Shown one piece after another: positions 51,440 to 60,808 of a DNA stretch of 64,000 nucleotides. The notes below the pieces were generated by a model. It searched no databases. It was not told the origin of the DNA and saw only the letters and a list, made by a program, of their open reading frames with translations. How positions within the stretch are numbered: the first letter of the stretch is position 1; every line of letters begins with the position of its first letter. This stretch comes from Desulfovibrio sp. Fe33 (lineage in GTDB: Bacteria; Desulfobacterota; Desulfovibrionia; Desulfovibrionales; Desulfovibrionaceae): positions 248,001 through 312,000 of the forward strand of contig NZ_JAQKGU010000003.1 of the NCBI RefSeq assembly GCF_028532725.1, given 5' to 3'. The position numbers and the translations under genes were made by a program.

Positions 51440-52306
51440 ATGGACCTCTTCGAGGCCGTGGAAACCACCGGCGAAAACCAGGTGGGCGGATGGGTCCGCA
51501 CCACGGACGGAGTACGTCTGTGGGTGGAAATCAGAGGCACGGGACGTCCCGTAATCCTCCTTCACGGCTGGACCATGAGCTCCCTTTTCTGGCGTCGCCA
51601 GGCACAACTGGCCGAATCCTGCCAGGTGGTGACCATCGACTTTCGCGGCCACGGGCGCTCCCAGACTACGCCGCGCGGGCACAACGTTCCGCGTTACGCC
51701 ATGGACGTGCGCGAAGTCGCTTTTGCGCTGGGGCTGAACAAAGCGATGCTTCTCGGCTGGTCCATGGGCGGCTCCGTGGTCCTCGACTATTGGCGGCAGT
51801 ACGGGGCGGACCGCTTATCCGGCCTCGGGCTGGTGGAAACCGGCCCCTACCCCATGTCTCCCGCGCCGTGGAACGTGCACAAGTGCCGGGACCACAACGA
51901 AGAGGCCATGCACCACGACCTGGCCGCCATGAAAACGGACCGGCAGGGATTCGCCGCCAGATTCATCAACGCCATGTTTCTCTCGGGACAGGCCCCGGAA
52001 CACGCCCTGCACTGGATGGTCGCCGAACAACTCAAGACCGATCCGGAAACGGCCGCCGCCATCTACGCGGACTACGCCAGGCGGGACGCCACTCCCCTGT
52101 TGCCCACGGTGAGCGTGCCTGCGATGGTGGTTTACGGCCGCTCCCTGCACATGTGTTGCGGACCTTCCACCGGCCGTTTCGTGGCGGGCACCCTGCCCGG
52201 ATCGCGATTCGTCATCCTGGACAGAAGCGGCCATATGCCGTTCTATGAACAGCCCGAGGAATTCAACCTGACCGTGTCCCGATTCCTGGACACCCTGGAC
52301 GCATAA
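51440..52306 (+). CDS. Alpha/beta hydrolase
   Basis: 288 aa from the ATG at 51440. Canonical alpha/beta-hydrolase landmarks: oxyanion-hole HGWTMSSLFW, a DFRGHGRS strand, the nucleophile elbow GWSMGGS, and the C-terminal His in DRSGHMPFYEQPEEFN. The lid region (about 130-210) holds a short Cys/His-containing stretch. It is cytoplasmic and lacks a signal peptide. Its substrate cannot be assigned. It starts 4 bp after the TrmO-like gene, so it is cotranscribed. Confidence 0.88.
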   Translation: MDLFEAVETTGENQVGGWVRTTDGVRLWVEIRGTGRPVILLHGWTMSSLFWRRQAQLAESCQVVTIDFRGHGRSQTTPRGHNVPRYAMDVREVAFALGLNKAMLLGWSMGGSVVLDYWRQYGADRLSGLGLVETGPYPMSPAPWNVHKCRDHNEEAMHHDLAAMKTDRQGFAARFINAMFLSGQAPEHALHWMVAEQLKTDPETAAAIYADYARRDATPLLPTVSVPAMVVYGRSLHMCCGPSTGRFVAGTLPGSRFVILDRSGHMPFYEQPEEFNLTVSRFLDTLDA

Positions 52307-52315
52307 GGAAACGCC

Positions 52316-52882
52316 ATGAGACATCTTGTCCCCTCCGCCGTTCTGATCGCGGCCCTGCTTTGCCTGAGCCCGGCCTTCGCAGCCGAATTGGCCGGAGTCG
52401 CCCTCCCCGACACAGAGAGCGGGAACGAGCGGGAACTCGTCCTCAACGGCATCGCCCTGCGCGAGAAATTCTTCGTCGACGTCTATGTTGCCGGACTGTA
52501 TCTTGCCGAAAAATCAAATGAACCCAATAAGATTCTTGAAAACGGCGAACCGAGGATAATGGTCATGCGCTTCCTGCGCGATGTGGATGCCAAAGCCATA
52601 AACCAGGCATGGATCGAAGGACTTGAAGCCAACGTAGAAAGCGTCGCTCCGGAACTCAGGAAGGAATTCGACGAACTGACCGGCATGATGGCTGACATGA
52701 AGGAAGGGCAGGAGATGCGCTTCACCTACACCCAAGGTGTCGGCACGCTCGTCATGATCGCGGGACAGGCCAAAGGGACCATTCCCGGCAAGGACTTCGC
52801 CGACGCCATCCTGTCAACATGGATAGGACCGAAACCCGGGCCGGGCGCGTCCTTTAAGCGGCAAATCCTCGGCGGAAAATAA
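52316..52882 (+). CDS. Exported chalcone-isomerase-like protein
   Basis: 188 aa with a signal peptide (residues 1-23; LSPAFA-A) and a chalcone-isomerase-like domain: ELAGVALPDTESGNERELVLNGIALREKFFVDVYVAGLYLAEKS, then MRFLRDVDAKAINQAWIEGLEAN. Bacterial members are periplasmic, of unknown function, and unlikely to act on flavonoids. It is the last gene of the long plus-strand run; its stop is 3 bp from the convergent fdhD stop. Confidence 0.85.
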   Translation: MRHLVPSAVLIAALLCLSPAFAAELAGVALPDTESGNERELVLNGIALREKFFVDVYVAGLYLAEKSNEPNKILENGEPRIMVMRFLRDVDAKAINQAWIEGLEANVESVAPELRKEFDELTGMMADMKEGQEMRFTYTQGVGTLVMIAGQAKGTIPGKDFADAILSTWIGPKPGPGASFKRQILGGK

Positions 52883-52885
52883 CCG

Positions 52886-53677
52886 TCAGCAAAAACGCCA
52901 GCCGTTGGCGTAGACATTGAACGAGTTGCCCTTGATGCGCCCCACCAGACTCAGGTTGTTGCGCTCCGCAAAAGTAATGGCCGAACTCGTGGCGGCCGAG
53001 AACCCGCACAACACCGGAATGTTGGCCGTGGTCGCCTTCATGGCCAGCTCCAGGGCCAGCCTGGACGAGAGCATGGCGATGGTCACGGTCTCCAGAGTCC
53101 CTTCATTCAGGGACCGCCCCACGGCCTTGTCGAAAGCGTTGTGCCGTCCGACGTCCTCCCCGTAGGAAATCAGCTCCCCCTCTTTGGAAAACAGCGCAGC
53201 CGCATGGGTTGACCCGGTATTCTTGAACAGGCTCTGCCGCCTTTCAAAGATTTCCTTCAGCCTGAAGAGCAGCTCGGGCGCGATATGCACGGGTCTGGGC
53301 GAGGGGTAGATGCGCCGCACGACGCTCGGGGCCTTGAGAACCACATCCACCCGCGACGGCCCATGGTAGGAGAACGTAATGCTCAGGATATCCTCCGGAC
53401 ACATGACCATGGCCCGGGAGAACAGGTAGCCCGCCACAAGGTTCATGTCGTCGCCGGGCGTCCGGGCCAGGACGGCCTCCTGCTGTCCGTTGACGGTCAG
53501 CCGGATGTCCGCCTCCTCGGCGATGCTGTCCTTCTTGAAGGCCAGCTTCCCGTCGGCATACCGCTGAATGGTCACCGGACAGGCCAATTGGATGGGCCGG
53601 TTCCCGGTTTCGCGGACGGGCCGTTCCGTTTCGGCCGGACCGCTCACGGCCCTGAGATGCGTGGTGGACGCGGTCAT
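52886..53677 (-). CDS. fdhD: Formate dehydrogenase accessory sulfurtransferase FdhD
   Basis: 263 aa. FdhD moves sulfur to the Mo/W-bis-MGD cofactor of formate dehydrogenase. The conserved C-terminal half is present: THAAALFSKEGELISYGEDVGRHNAFDKAVG, SSRLALELAMKATTANIPVLCGFSAATSSAITFAERNNLSLVGR. The persulfide-carrying CxxC loop of E. coli FdhD is missing: the matching stretch (KAPSVVRRIYPSPRPVH, about 112-128) has no cysteine. It is 4 bp downstream of fdhE in the fdhABED operon. Confidence 0.9.
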   Translation of the reverse strand: MTASTTHLRAVSGPAETERPVRETGNRPIQLACPVTIQRYADGKLAFKKDSIAEEADIRLTVNGQQEAVLARTPGDDMNLVAGYLFSRAMVMCPEDILSITFSYHGPSRVDVVLKAPSVVRRIYPSPRPVHIAPELLFRLKEIFERRQSLFKNTGSTHAAALFSKEGELISYGEDVGRHNAFDKAVGRSLNEGTLETVTIAMLSSRLALELAMKATTANIPVLCGFSAATSSAITFAERNNLSLVGRIKGNSFNVYANGWRFC

Positions 53678-53681
53678 GCGC

Positions 53682-54596
53682 CTACTCCAAACTGTTCCAC
53701 AGCGTTGAAGAAATGGGGCTCAAATCATGTTCCCGGGCAAAGATGTCCAAATGAATGAGCCCGATCTGAACGGCATCCAGGTCCGGCTGAGGGTCGCACT
53801 CGCGCATGTCGATGTTCAGGCAGTACTTGCCGCACTTGTGGCACGCCTCGATACGCTCGAACTTCACGTCGTCCATGAAAAAGATTTCACGCGACTCGTT
53901 CTCGTCGTTGCCGCAGGACGGGCAGGCGTTGCGCTTGTAGCGCCAGTCATGGCCGCACAGGGAACAGTGCAGGAACTTCTTGCCCCCGCCGCCGACCAAC
54001 TGATCCAGCTCGGTGACTTCCTTGGGGGAAAGCTGCGAAATGGAGGGCGCGGAGCCGCACACGGGACAGTATCCTTCATCCCAAGGGAGCTTGGAAAGGG
54101 GCTCGCCCAGGGCGTCGGTCAATGCACACAAAACAGGCGAGAAAACGGTCTCTGAAATATACAGCAGCGTGGTATACGGTGTTATGCCGAGCTGTACGGA
54201 GGTATTCTCAAAGTGTTTCCAATTACCTTCGATCCGAGCCTGGGCAAGCCCTGCAATCTTGTCGGAATCGTCCAGAAAGGCTTCAAGATTCCTCCACGCC
54301 TTCTCATCCGGCTTGAATACGTCGAAAAGCAGGGGCAACAGGGCCGCCGCCGACTTCTTCAAACTTTCAGCCCAAGGGGAGAAATCAGTATCGACCAGGA
54401 CCGGCACGCCCTGATTGGCGCGCGCCGTGTCGATGGCGGGCGCGACCGGCCCCGCGGCCGCGAATTCATCGCGCAACCGGGCTTTTTCCACAAAAAGCGG
54501 ACCGAATGTTTCGGCCAGCTCGGTATACGCGGGCACGCGTTTCTTGATGGCGTCGAGAGTCGTAGCCACAGTCTTCTGGTCGGAAACCGTTTTCAT
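53682..54596 (-). CDS. fdhE: Formate dehydrogenase accessory protein FdhE
   Basis: 304 aa from the ATG with GGAG six bases upstream (54594-54596). The C-terminal half has four Cys pairs in rubredoxin-like knuckles: CPVCG, CSLCG, CPSCG and CHKCG, with YCLNIDMRE nearby, typical of FdhE. It binds iron and is needed for maturation of periplasmic formate dehydrogenase before Tat export. It lies between fdhB (81-bp gap) and fdhD. Confidence 0.93.
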   Translation of the reverse strand: MKTVSDQKTVATTLDAIKKRVPAYTELAETFGPLFVEKARLRDEFAAAGPVAPAIDTARANQGVPVLVDTDFSPWAESLKKSAAALLPLLFDVFKPDEKAWRNLEAFLDDSDKIAGLAQARIEGNWKHFENTSVQLGITPYTTLLYISETVFSPVLCALTDALGEPLSKLPWDEGYCPVCGSAPSISQLSPKEVTELDQLVGGGGKKFLHCSLCGHDWRYKRNACPSCGNDENESREIFFMDDVKFERIEACHKCGKYCLNIDMRECDPQPDLDAVQIGLIHLDIFAREHDLSPISSTLWNSLE

Positions 54597-54677
54597 GGAG
54601 CGCTCCATACTCCGCCCCGCTTCGGGCCAGGGCGTCCACGGCGGACGCCCCGGCCTCTGCGGAGAGGTTGTTTCAGG

Positions 54678-55412
54678 TTAAGCCTTCATGGCCTTGAAGG
54701 GTCTTGCCAGGGTGGCAAGGAACTGCTTCTTCGACATGGGGCCGACATTGGCCTCCGCAACCGCGTGATCGTGATAATTCGCGGGTTCGTCGGTGAGCAG
54801 GTAGATGACGTTGACGTCTTCGGGATCGGCCAGCATAGCCTTGGGCCATTTCTGCTTCAGGGTGGCGAGGCGCTGCTTGCCGAGGGCGAGCATCTCCTCG
54901 CGGTCGCCGAAGTTCATGGTCCCGGTGGGACAGACCTTGACGCACGCAGGCAACATCCCCGCATGGACGCGGTCGTTGCACATGGTGCACTTGGACAGCA
55001 TCCCGGTGGTTTCGTTGCGCCTGGGGATGTTGTACGGGCATGCCTCGCGAACCTCTTCAGCCTGTTCCTTGGAGAAGTCCTTGGTCTTTTCGGTGAAAAG
55101 AACCGCACCGGTCTTCTCGTCCTTTACGATGGCCTCCTCGATGTACACGTCGCCCAGTTCCTTGCACGGAGGGACTTCGCAGTGGCGGCACTGATCCGGG
55201 AAGAAGTTCCAACGGACCACGCCGTCTTCGAGGTGTTCGCTGAAGCGAACAAGTTTGTAGTTGTTGGGGTTCAGGTCCTGCGGGTTCTGATGACTGCCCC
55301 AATGGTACTGGGTCGTCTTGTTGGCGGGCAGTTCATGCCACTCCTTGCAGGCTATCTGACAGCCGCGGCACGCGGTGCAGCGGGAAGTGTCTATCAAGAA
55401 TGACTTAGGCAT
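54678..55412 (-). CDS. fdhB: Formate dehydrogenase iron-sulfur subunit FdhB
   Basis: 244 aa. Four cysteine groups: CTACRGCQIACKEWHELPA at 13-31, CRHCEVPPCKELG, CPYNIPRRN, and CTMCNDRVHAGMLPACVKVCP, as in the FdhB subunit of Desulfovibrio FdhAB. It passes electrons from FdhA to periplasmic cytochrome c3. It has no signal peptide or membrane anchor and would be co-exported with FdhA through Tat. It starts 11 bp after the fdhA stop, with AAGGAG upstream. Confidence 0.95.
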   Translation of the reverse strand: MPKSFLIDTSRCTACRGCQIACKEWHELPANKTTQYHWGSHQNPQDLNPNNYKLVRFSEHLEDGVVRWNFFPDQCRHCEVPPCKELGDVYIEEAIVKDEKTGAVLFTEKTKDFSKEQAEEVREACPYNIPRRNETTGMLSKCTMCNDRVHAGMLPACVKVCPTGTMNFGDREEMLALGKQRLATLKQKWPKAMLADPEDVNVIYLLTDEPANYHDHAVAEANVGPMSKKQFLATLARPFKAMKA

Positions 55413-55423
55413 GTCGCATCTCC

Positions 55424-58400
55424 TTAGGTTGCCAGCTCAGTGAGCTTGTCGGCCTTGCGAATGTTCACGCAGCAGGCTTTATACTCGGGAATGGTGGTGT
55501 TCGGATCGCCCACCGAAGGCGTCAACCTGTTGGTGGCGTCACCACTGCCCGGAGTCGTCCAGCCAAAGCAGAACGGCATACCGATTTCGTGGATGATGCG
55601 TCCATGGACCTTGAGCGGCCTCATGCGGACCGTGACCATCGCGATGGCCTCGACCTTTCCGCGGATGGATTCGATGATTACGCCGTCGCCGTTCTTGATG
55701 CCTTTTTCCTGCGCCAGCTCCGGGCTCATCTCGACGTACTGCTGCGGCTCGGCCTCAAGCAGGTTCGGGATGTTCCGGGTCTCGCCGCCGCCACACCAGT
55801 GCTCGGTCAAGCTGTAGGTGGTCAGCACGATCGGGTAGTTGGGATCGGCGGGCTTGGCCAGCTTGTCCATGTTGGAGGAAACGAACTTGTACACCGGGCT
55901 GTTCAACTGCTTGGAGAACTTGTTCGAATCCACCGGAGTCTCGACCGGCTCGTAGTGCTCGGAGAACGGGCCGTCCTGACGGCCGGGGCCGTAGATCTGG
56001 CCGAAGCCGTGCTTGGACATGATGAACGGGTAGCGGCCCTTGCCGGAGGCGACGGGCGGCCATCCGCCGTCGGGGATGTCGCCGATCCACTTGCCGTCCT
56101 TCCACTCGATAACGGCCTTTTCCGGGTTGTACGGCTTGCCGTTCAGGTCGACGGAGGCGCGGTTGTACAGGATGCGGCGGTTGACCGGCCAACACCAGGC
56201 CCAGTTGGGGAACAGGCCGATCTTCGCCTGCATCTCGGTCTGCTTGGTGCTGCGGCGCTTGGCCTTGTTGCCGTCCTCTTCGGTGTAGCTGCCCGCGTAC
56301 AGCCAGTTCAGACTCATTGTCGAGCCGTCATCCTTGAGCGCGGTGAAGGAAGGCACCTGCTGGCCCTTCTTATACATCTTGTCGCCGACCTTGCTATCCT
56401 GGGTGAAGCGACCGTTGATGCGGGCGCACAGTTCATCGGGATCGTAGGTCTCGGGGTAGTCGAGCCAGGTGACGGACTCGGGCAGCTTGCCGCCCTCCTT
56501 CGCATACAGGGCCTTCAGCCTGGACATGAATCCGCAGAACATGTCGCCGAAGGGACGCGCCTCGAAGGCGGGTTTCACGGCCTGGTAGTGCCAGAGCATC
56601 CAGCGACCGGAGTTGGTCACCGAGCCTTCCTTCTCCAGCCGGTGGGCCGAAGGCAGGAGGAAGACTTCCGTCTTGACCGTCTTGGGGTCCACGCCGGGAC
56701 GATGCCAGTTGTCGGTGGTCTCGGAGTGGTGAAGCTCGGATGTGACCAGCCATTCCAGGTTGTCCAGGGCCTTGCGGACCTTGTTGGTGTTGGGCACGGA
56801 GTTCATGGGGTTCAGGCCGATGATGATGCCGCCCCGGATCTTGCCCTGATACATCCGGTCGAAGAGGAACATGTAGGAGTAGTCCTCGCCCTTTTCGATC
56901 TTCGGAAGCAGTTCATAACAGAAGCCGTTTTCCTTGTTGGCGTGATCGCCGTACCAGGCCTTGAGCAGGCTGGCGAAGTACTTGGGCTTGTGCTGCCACC
57001 AGTTGGCGGACATGGGATCGTTGCTCACCGGGGTGTTGCCCTTGATGTACTGATCGTAGGTCTGCCAGCCGCTGTGCGGCATGGCCATGTAACCGGGGAT
57101 GATGTGGTACAACAGGGTGTGGTCGGTGGAACCCTGGACGTTGGGCTCGCCGCGCAGGGCGTTGATGCCGCCGCCCGCGATGCCGATGTTGCCGAGCAGC
57201 AGCTGGATGATGGCCGCGGAGCGAATGTTCTGCACGCCCACGGTGTGCTGCGTCCAACCCAAAGCGTACATGACGGTTCCCGCCTTGTCGGGTTTGCCGG
57301 TGGCCGCGAAGGCCTCGTACACCTTGAGCAGGTTTTCCTTGGACACGCCGGTGGTGGCGGAAACGGTGTCCAGGTCGTAGCGGGAATAATGTTGTTTGAG
57401 AAGCTGGAACACGCAACGGGGATTATTCATGCTGGTGTCGCGAACGGGAACGCCGTTGGCGTCCATTTCGAAGCCCCACTTGCTCTTGTCGTAGGAACGG
57501 GTCTTCTCGTCGTAGCCGGTGAAGAGACCGTCCTTGAACCCGTACTCCTTGCCGACGACCAGAGCGGCGTTGGTGTAGTTGGCCACGTACTCCTTGAAGT
57601 ACTTCTCATTGTCGACGATGTACTTGATCATGCCGCCCAGGAAGGCGATATCCGTGCCGGACCTGAGGGGGACATGGAAATCCGACCGCGCAGAGGTACG
57701 CGAGAACTTCGGGTCCACATGCATGACAGTGGCGCCCTTGTCCTTGGCCTGCAATACCCACTTGAACGAAATCGGATGATGTTCGGCAGCATTACTGCCC
57801 ATTATAAGGATTGAATCGGCATTCTTGATGTCGATCCAGTGGTTGGTCATCGCACCGCGTCCGAACGACTCTCCCAGAGCCGCAACTGTGGCGCTGTGTC
57901 AGATACGGGCCTGGTGGTCCATATGGACGACGCCCAGGCTGCGCATGGCTTGATGCGCGATGGCACATTCCTCGTTACCCGCATGGGAGGTGCCCAGCAG
58001 GAACATGGATTCGAGGCGATTGACCGTTTCGCCCTTGCCGTTTTTGAGAATGAGGTCCTTGTCGCGGGTGTCCTTGATGCGGCGCGCGATGCGGTCCAGC
58101 ATCCAGTCCCAGCTCTTCTCTTCCCATTTGTCGCTGAAGGGTGCGCGGTACAGGGGCTTCTGCAACCGATGATGGCTCGTGGTCATGCTGAACATGGCCG
58201 CGCCCTTGGCGCACAAGGATCCTTCGTTGATGGGGTAGTCCGGATCGCCCTCGGCGTTAACGAGCTTCCCGTCCTTGACGTACCCGATGACGTGGCAGCT
58301 CACCGAACAGAACGGACAGACCGTCACAACCTCTTTCGCACCGGATATCTTGATCTCCGCTGCGTAGGCCTTGATCGGCGTCAGGCTGACACCGAGCTGC

Positions 58401-58465
58401 CCGAGGGTGAGACACGCCGCTCCGGAGCCTGCGAGCTTCATGAAGCTTCGGCGGTCGAGTTTCAT
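55424..58465 (-). CDS. fdhA: Periplasmic formate dehydrogenase catalytic subunit, selenocysteine-containing
   Basis: 1013 aa read through an in-frame TGA at 57899-57901 as Sec189, in the context HQARI-U-HSATVAALGESFGRG, which is the formate-oxidising site. Twin-arginine signal (DRRSFMKLAG), [4Fe-4S] motif CPFCSVSC...CAKG, then the Mo/W-bis-MGD domains (QHTVGVQNIRSAAIIQLLLGNIG; YSLTEHWCGGGETRNIPNLLEAEP). It oxidises formate to CO2, or the reverse, in the periplasm with FdhB. AAGGAGG precedes the ATG. An automatic call would split it into 188- and 808-aa pieces; this is recoding, not a frameshift. Confidence 0.97.
57866..57882 (-). promoter_or_regulatory. Candidate bacterial SECIS hairpin of fdhA
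   Basis: Starting 17 nt past the UGA, the minus strand has CGGCTCT, a GGG loop, and AGAGTCG (one G-U pair), a 7-bp hairpin within coding sequence. Position agrees with SelB-binding SECIS elements just 3' of Sec codons. Confidence 0.6.
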
Positions 58466-58547
58466 ACCTATGGCCTCCTTGATCTATGCCGGAATACGTA
58501 AACCTGCCCGGCAGTTGCTTCCCCGCGCGAAATGCCCAGGTATCGTC

Positions 58548-58575
58548 ATAATAGCATAAAATTCAATTAATTCAA
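58548..58575 (-). promoter_or_regulatory. Predicted promoter of the fdhABED operon
   Basis: On the minus strand TTGAAT (58570-58575), a 16-bp spacer and TATTAT (58548-58553), about 83 bp upstream of the fdhA start. The -35 overlaps the edge of the palindrome at 58573-58596. Confidence 0.55.
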
Positions 58576-58596
58576 TATGTTATATTTAACACATTG
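58573..58596. promoter_or_regulatory. 24-bp palindrome at the fdh promoter
   Basis: CAATATGTTA (58573-58582), a TATT spacer and TAACACATTG (58587-58596) form a palindrome with 9 of 10 paired positions. Its centre lies about 43 bp upstream of the likely transcription start, where a class II activator would bind. The ModE-like gene just upstream is a candidate regulator. Confidence 0.55.
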
Positions 58597-58614
58597 AAAA
58601 ATACTGAATTAGGC

Positions 58615-59004
58615 TCATTTGTACCGATCAAGAGAAAAAGGCAATAATTCATGACTCTTGGATAATGCGAAGGCCTCGACCTCCTGATACCACCTGTCAT
58701 AGCACTTGGCGATGGATTTTCCGTAGGTGGTCAGGTGATACCCGGCACGTCTGTTGGAGGCCCGTTCGATAAGTTTGTGGCCTATCAATTCCTCGGTTGT
58801 CTTAATCTTGCCCCAGGCTCCCCGATAGGACATGCCCAAGGCCTCGGCCGCCGCCTTGAGAGAACCATACTCCTCCACACATTTGAGCAGTTGCAGACGG
58901 CCAAGACCGAAAAGGACGCCCTCATCGGTCTCAAACCACAGATGCATGCGCATGGTGGGATTGCTCTTTCCGACGGTGTTTTTTCTCGTTATTGCTTCAA
59001 GCAT
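58615..59004 (-). CDS. ModE-like winged-helix DNA-binding protein
   Basis: 129 aa. A LysR/ModE-type winged HTH (about 30-105): FGLGRLQLLKCVEEYGSLKAAAEALGMSYRGAWGKIKTTEELIGHKLIERASNRRAGYHLTTYGK matches the N-terminal domain of ModE. The molybdate-sensing MOP domains are absent. It lies just upstream of fdhA on the same strand (149-bp gap), with the palindrome and predicted promoter between. It probably controls fdh or Mo/W genes; without a MOP domain it needs another sensor or acts constitutively. AGGGGGGAG precedes the ATG. Confidence 0.85.
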   Translation of the reverse strand: MLEAITRKNTVGKSNPTMRMHLWFETDEGVLFGLGRLQLLKCVEEYGSLKAAAEALGMSYRGAWGKIKTTEELIGHKLIERASNRRAGYHLTTYGKSIAKCYDRWYQEVEAFALSKSHELLPFSLDRYK

Positions 59005-59530
59005 GGACTCCCCCCTACCTTACGAGCATCAAGGCGATCCGTCCCCGACATGACCTGAAGTCCGGTTACGTCGGTCCGTACCCTCCGCCTTCAGCGCATT
59101 CCGCAGCCACGCCATGACGGAGTCGGGCACTGAAAAAAACAGTTTTTCAGAAATCGCCCCATTCAATATTATGCTCGACAAGACATAACTGAACCTATGA
59201 AACTGACGCGCCCTATTCAATGGAGAAGCGACTGCACAAAGATTTGACACCAACACATACATAACAGGTTGAAATAAAGATATTAAATCATATGGCATTT
59301 CCAAAGGAAATTTGACTGATTGCAGCGTCCATGGAATTTCCCAGCTAAATCATCCAGTTATGAATATGCTGAAATTCCGATGTTTTTCAAAAAATTGGTG
59401 CAAAAGCTTTGTACAGTGCATTTTTCTGTCATTATCCCCCTTCGATATATAGAAAATATAGCTAGTCATCTATCTACTTTTTCGATAGATAAATCGCCCA
59501 AGAATCAACACCCAGCCCATGGAGACCGTC
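59005..59530. other. A/T-rich divergent intergenic region
   Basis: About 525 bp between the ModE-like gene and the double-cubane-type gene, clearly lower in GC than its surroundings from about 59150 to 59510. It contains an inverted repeat near its right end (59468-59490) and a possible promoter, TTGTAC-17 bp-TTATCC, around 59410. A 91-codon minus-strand frame (59029-59304) lacks support. I see no RNA gene. Confidence 0.5.
59468..59490. promoter_or_regulatory. Inverted repeat upstream of the double-cubane-type gene
   Basis: ATCTATC (59468-59474) and GATAGAT (59484-59490) form a perfect 7-bp inverted repeat with a 9-nt spacer, about 40 bp upstream of the start at 59531. Candidate operator. 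Confidence 0.45.
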
Positions 59531-60808
59531 ATGTCAGATACCGGCCACCACGCAATGTGGGAAAAACTGAATATGGACCTGGAAGCCCACGACGGGCTCC
59601 TCGAAGTGCTCGGCAAATTCTACGGCGACATTTACCTGTCCCAGGAGAACAGGCTCAAGGGTGCGGAGTATCTGGACTTCGTTCTCTCCGAAGTACACGG
59701 GCTGCGGATACGCGAACTCCAGGAAGCCAAGGCGGCAGGCCGCAAGGTGATCGGCTCCTTCTGCGTTTTCGTGCCTGAGGAAATCACTCTGGCCGCCGAC
59801 GCCATCCATGTCGGACTGTGTGCCGGAGCCGAGGCCGGCAGCGACCTGGCCGAACAACTCGTGCCGCGCAACACCTGCGCCCTCATCAAATCGTTCATCG
59901 GCTTCAAAATGGCCAAACTGTGCCCGTATATCGAATCCTCCGACATGATCGTCGGCGAGACCACCTGCGACGGCAAGAAGAAGGCATATGAGGCGTTCAA
60001 CGAGATCGCGCCCACATATGTGATGGAAGTGCCGCAAACCAAATCGACGGCGGCCCGCGACCTCTGGAAATCCGAAATCCTCCGCTACATGAAAACCGTC
60101 GAAGAAATGACCGGCCGCACCGTCACCGCCGACAGGCTCAAGGAGGGCATTCGCATCGCCAACGGCAAACGGCGCGCCCTGCAACGGCTCACGGCCCTTC
60201 GCGCGGCCTCTCCCGCTCCCATTTCCGGACGCGACGCCCTGCTCGTCAACCAGATCAGCTTCTACGACGATCCGGTCCGGTTCACGGCCAAGATCAACGA
60301 ACTGTGTGACGAGTTGGAGGAACGTATCGCGGCGGGCGGCGGCGTGGCCCCGGCGGATACCCCCAGGCTTTTGCTTTCCGGCTGTCCCATGGCCGTGCCC
60401 AATTGGAAGCTCCCCTACGTGGTGGAAAGCTCGGGTGCGGTCATCGTGGGAGAGGAATCCTGCATCGGCACCCGCAACTCCCGCGACCTGGTGGACGAAT
60501 CTGGCGAAACCCTGGAAGAAATGATCGACGCCATCGCCGACCGATACATGAAGATCGACTGCGCCTGTTTTACGCCGAACGAAGAACGCCTGAACAACAT
60601 CACTTCCCTGGCGAAAACGCTGAAGGCGGACGGCGTGATCCATTACAGCCTGCTTTTCTGCCAGCCCTACACCCACGAAGCCCTCAAGGTCGACAAGACG
60701 TTGCAGGCCGAAGGCATTCCCATGCTCTCCATCGAAACGGACTACTCCATGGAAGACGTGGAGCAGCTCAAGACGCGGGTGGAGGCGTTCGTGGAGACCC
60801 TTGCATGA
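59531..60808 (+). CDS. 2-hydroxyacyl-CoA dehydratase family / double-cubane cluster-type protein
   Basis: 425 aa from the ATG at 59531 (GGAG six bases upstream). The HgdB/BcrB-like fold carries conserved cysteines in GSFCVFV, PRNTCALIKS, GETTCDGKKK, LSGCPMA, GEESCIGTRNS and KIDCACFTPNEERLN, plus FCQPY. A single large subunit paired with one activator resembles the double-cubane [Fe8S9] protein (DCCP) and E. coli YjiM, which perform ATP-driven reduction at very low potential, rather than true dehydratases with two subunits and CoA genes. The activator gene overlaps by 4 bp (ATGA). The substrate is unknown. Confidence 0.82.
   Translation: MSDTGHHAMWEKLNMDLEAHDGLLEVLGKFYGDIYLSQENRLKGAEYLDFVLSEVHGLRIRELQEAKAAGRKVIGSFCVFVPEEITLAADAIHVGLCAGAEAGSDLAEQLVPRNTCALIKSFIGFKMAKLCPYIESSDMIVGETTCDGKKKAYEAFNEIAPTYVMEVPQTKSTAARDLWKSEILRYMKTVEEMTGRTVTADRLKEGIRIANGKRRALQRLTALRAASPAPISGRDALLVNQISFYDDPVRFTAKINELCDELEERIAAGGGVAPADTPRLLLSGCPMAVPNWKLPYVVESSGAVIVGEESCIGTRNSRDLVDESGETLEEMIDAIADRYMKIDCACFTPNEERLNNITSLAKTLKADGVIHYSLLFCQPYTHEALKVDKTLQAEGIPMLSIETDYSMEDVEQLKTRVEAFVETLA

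Noticed and set aside
55589-57814. 741-codon plus-strand open frame
   Set aside because: Antisense to fdhA, which has full domain support.
57899-57901. Stop codon splitting fdhA into two genes
   Set aside because: The TGA lies exactly at the Sec position of FdhA, both halves are in the same frame and complete the enzyme, so it is recoding rather than truncation.
59029-59304. 91-codon minus-strand frame in the A/T-rich region
   Set aside because: No clear Shine-Dalgarno, no recognisable family, composition unlike neighbouring genes.
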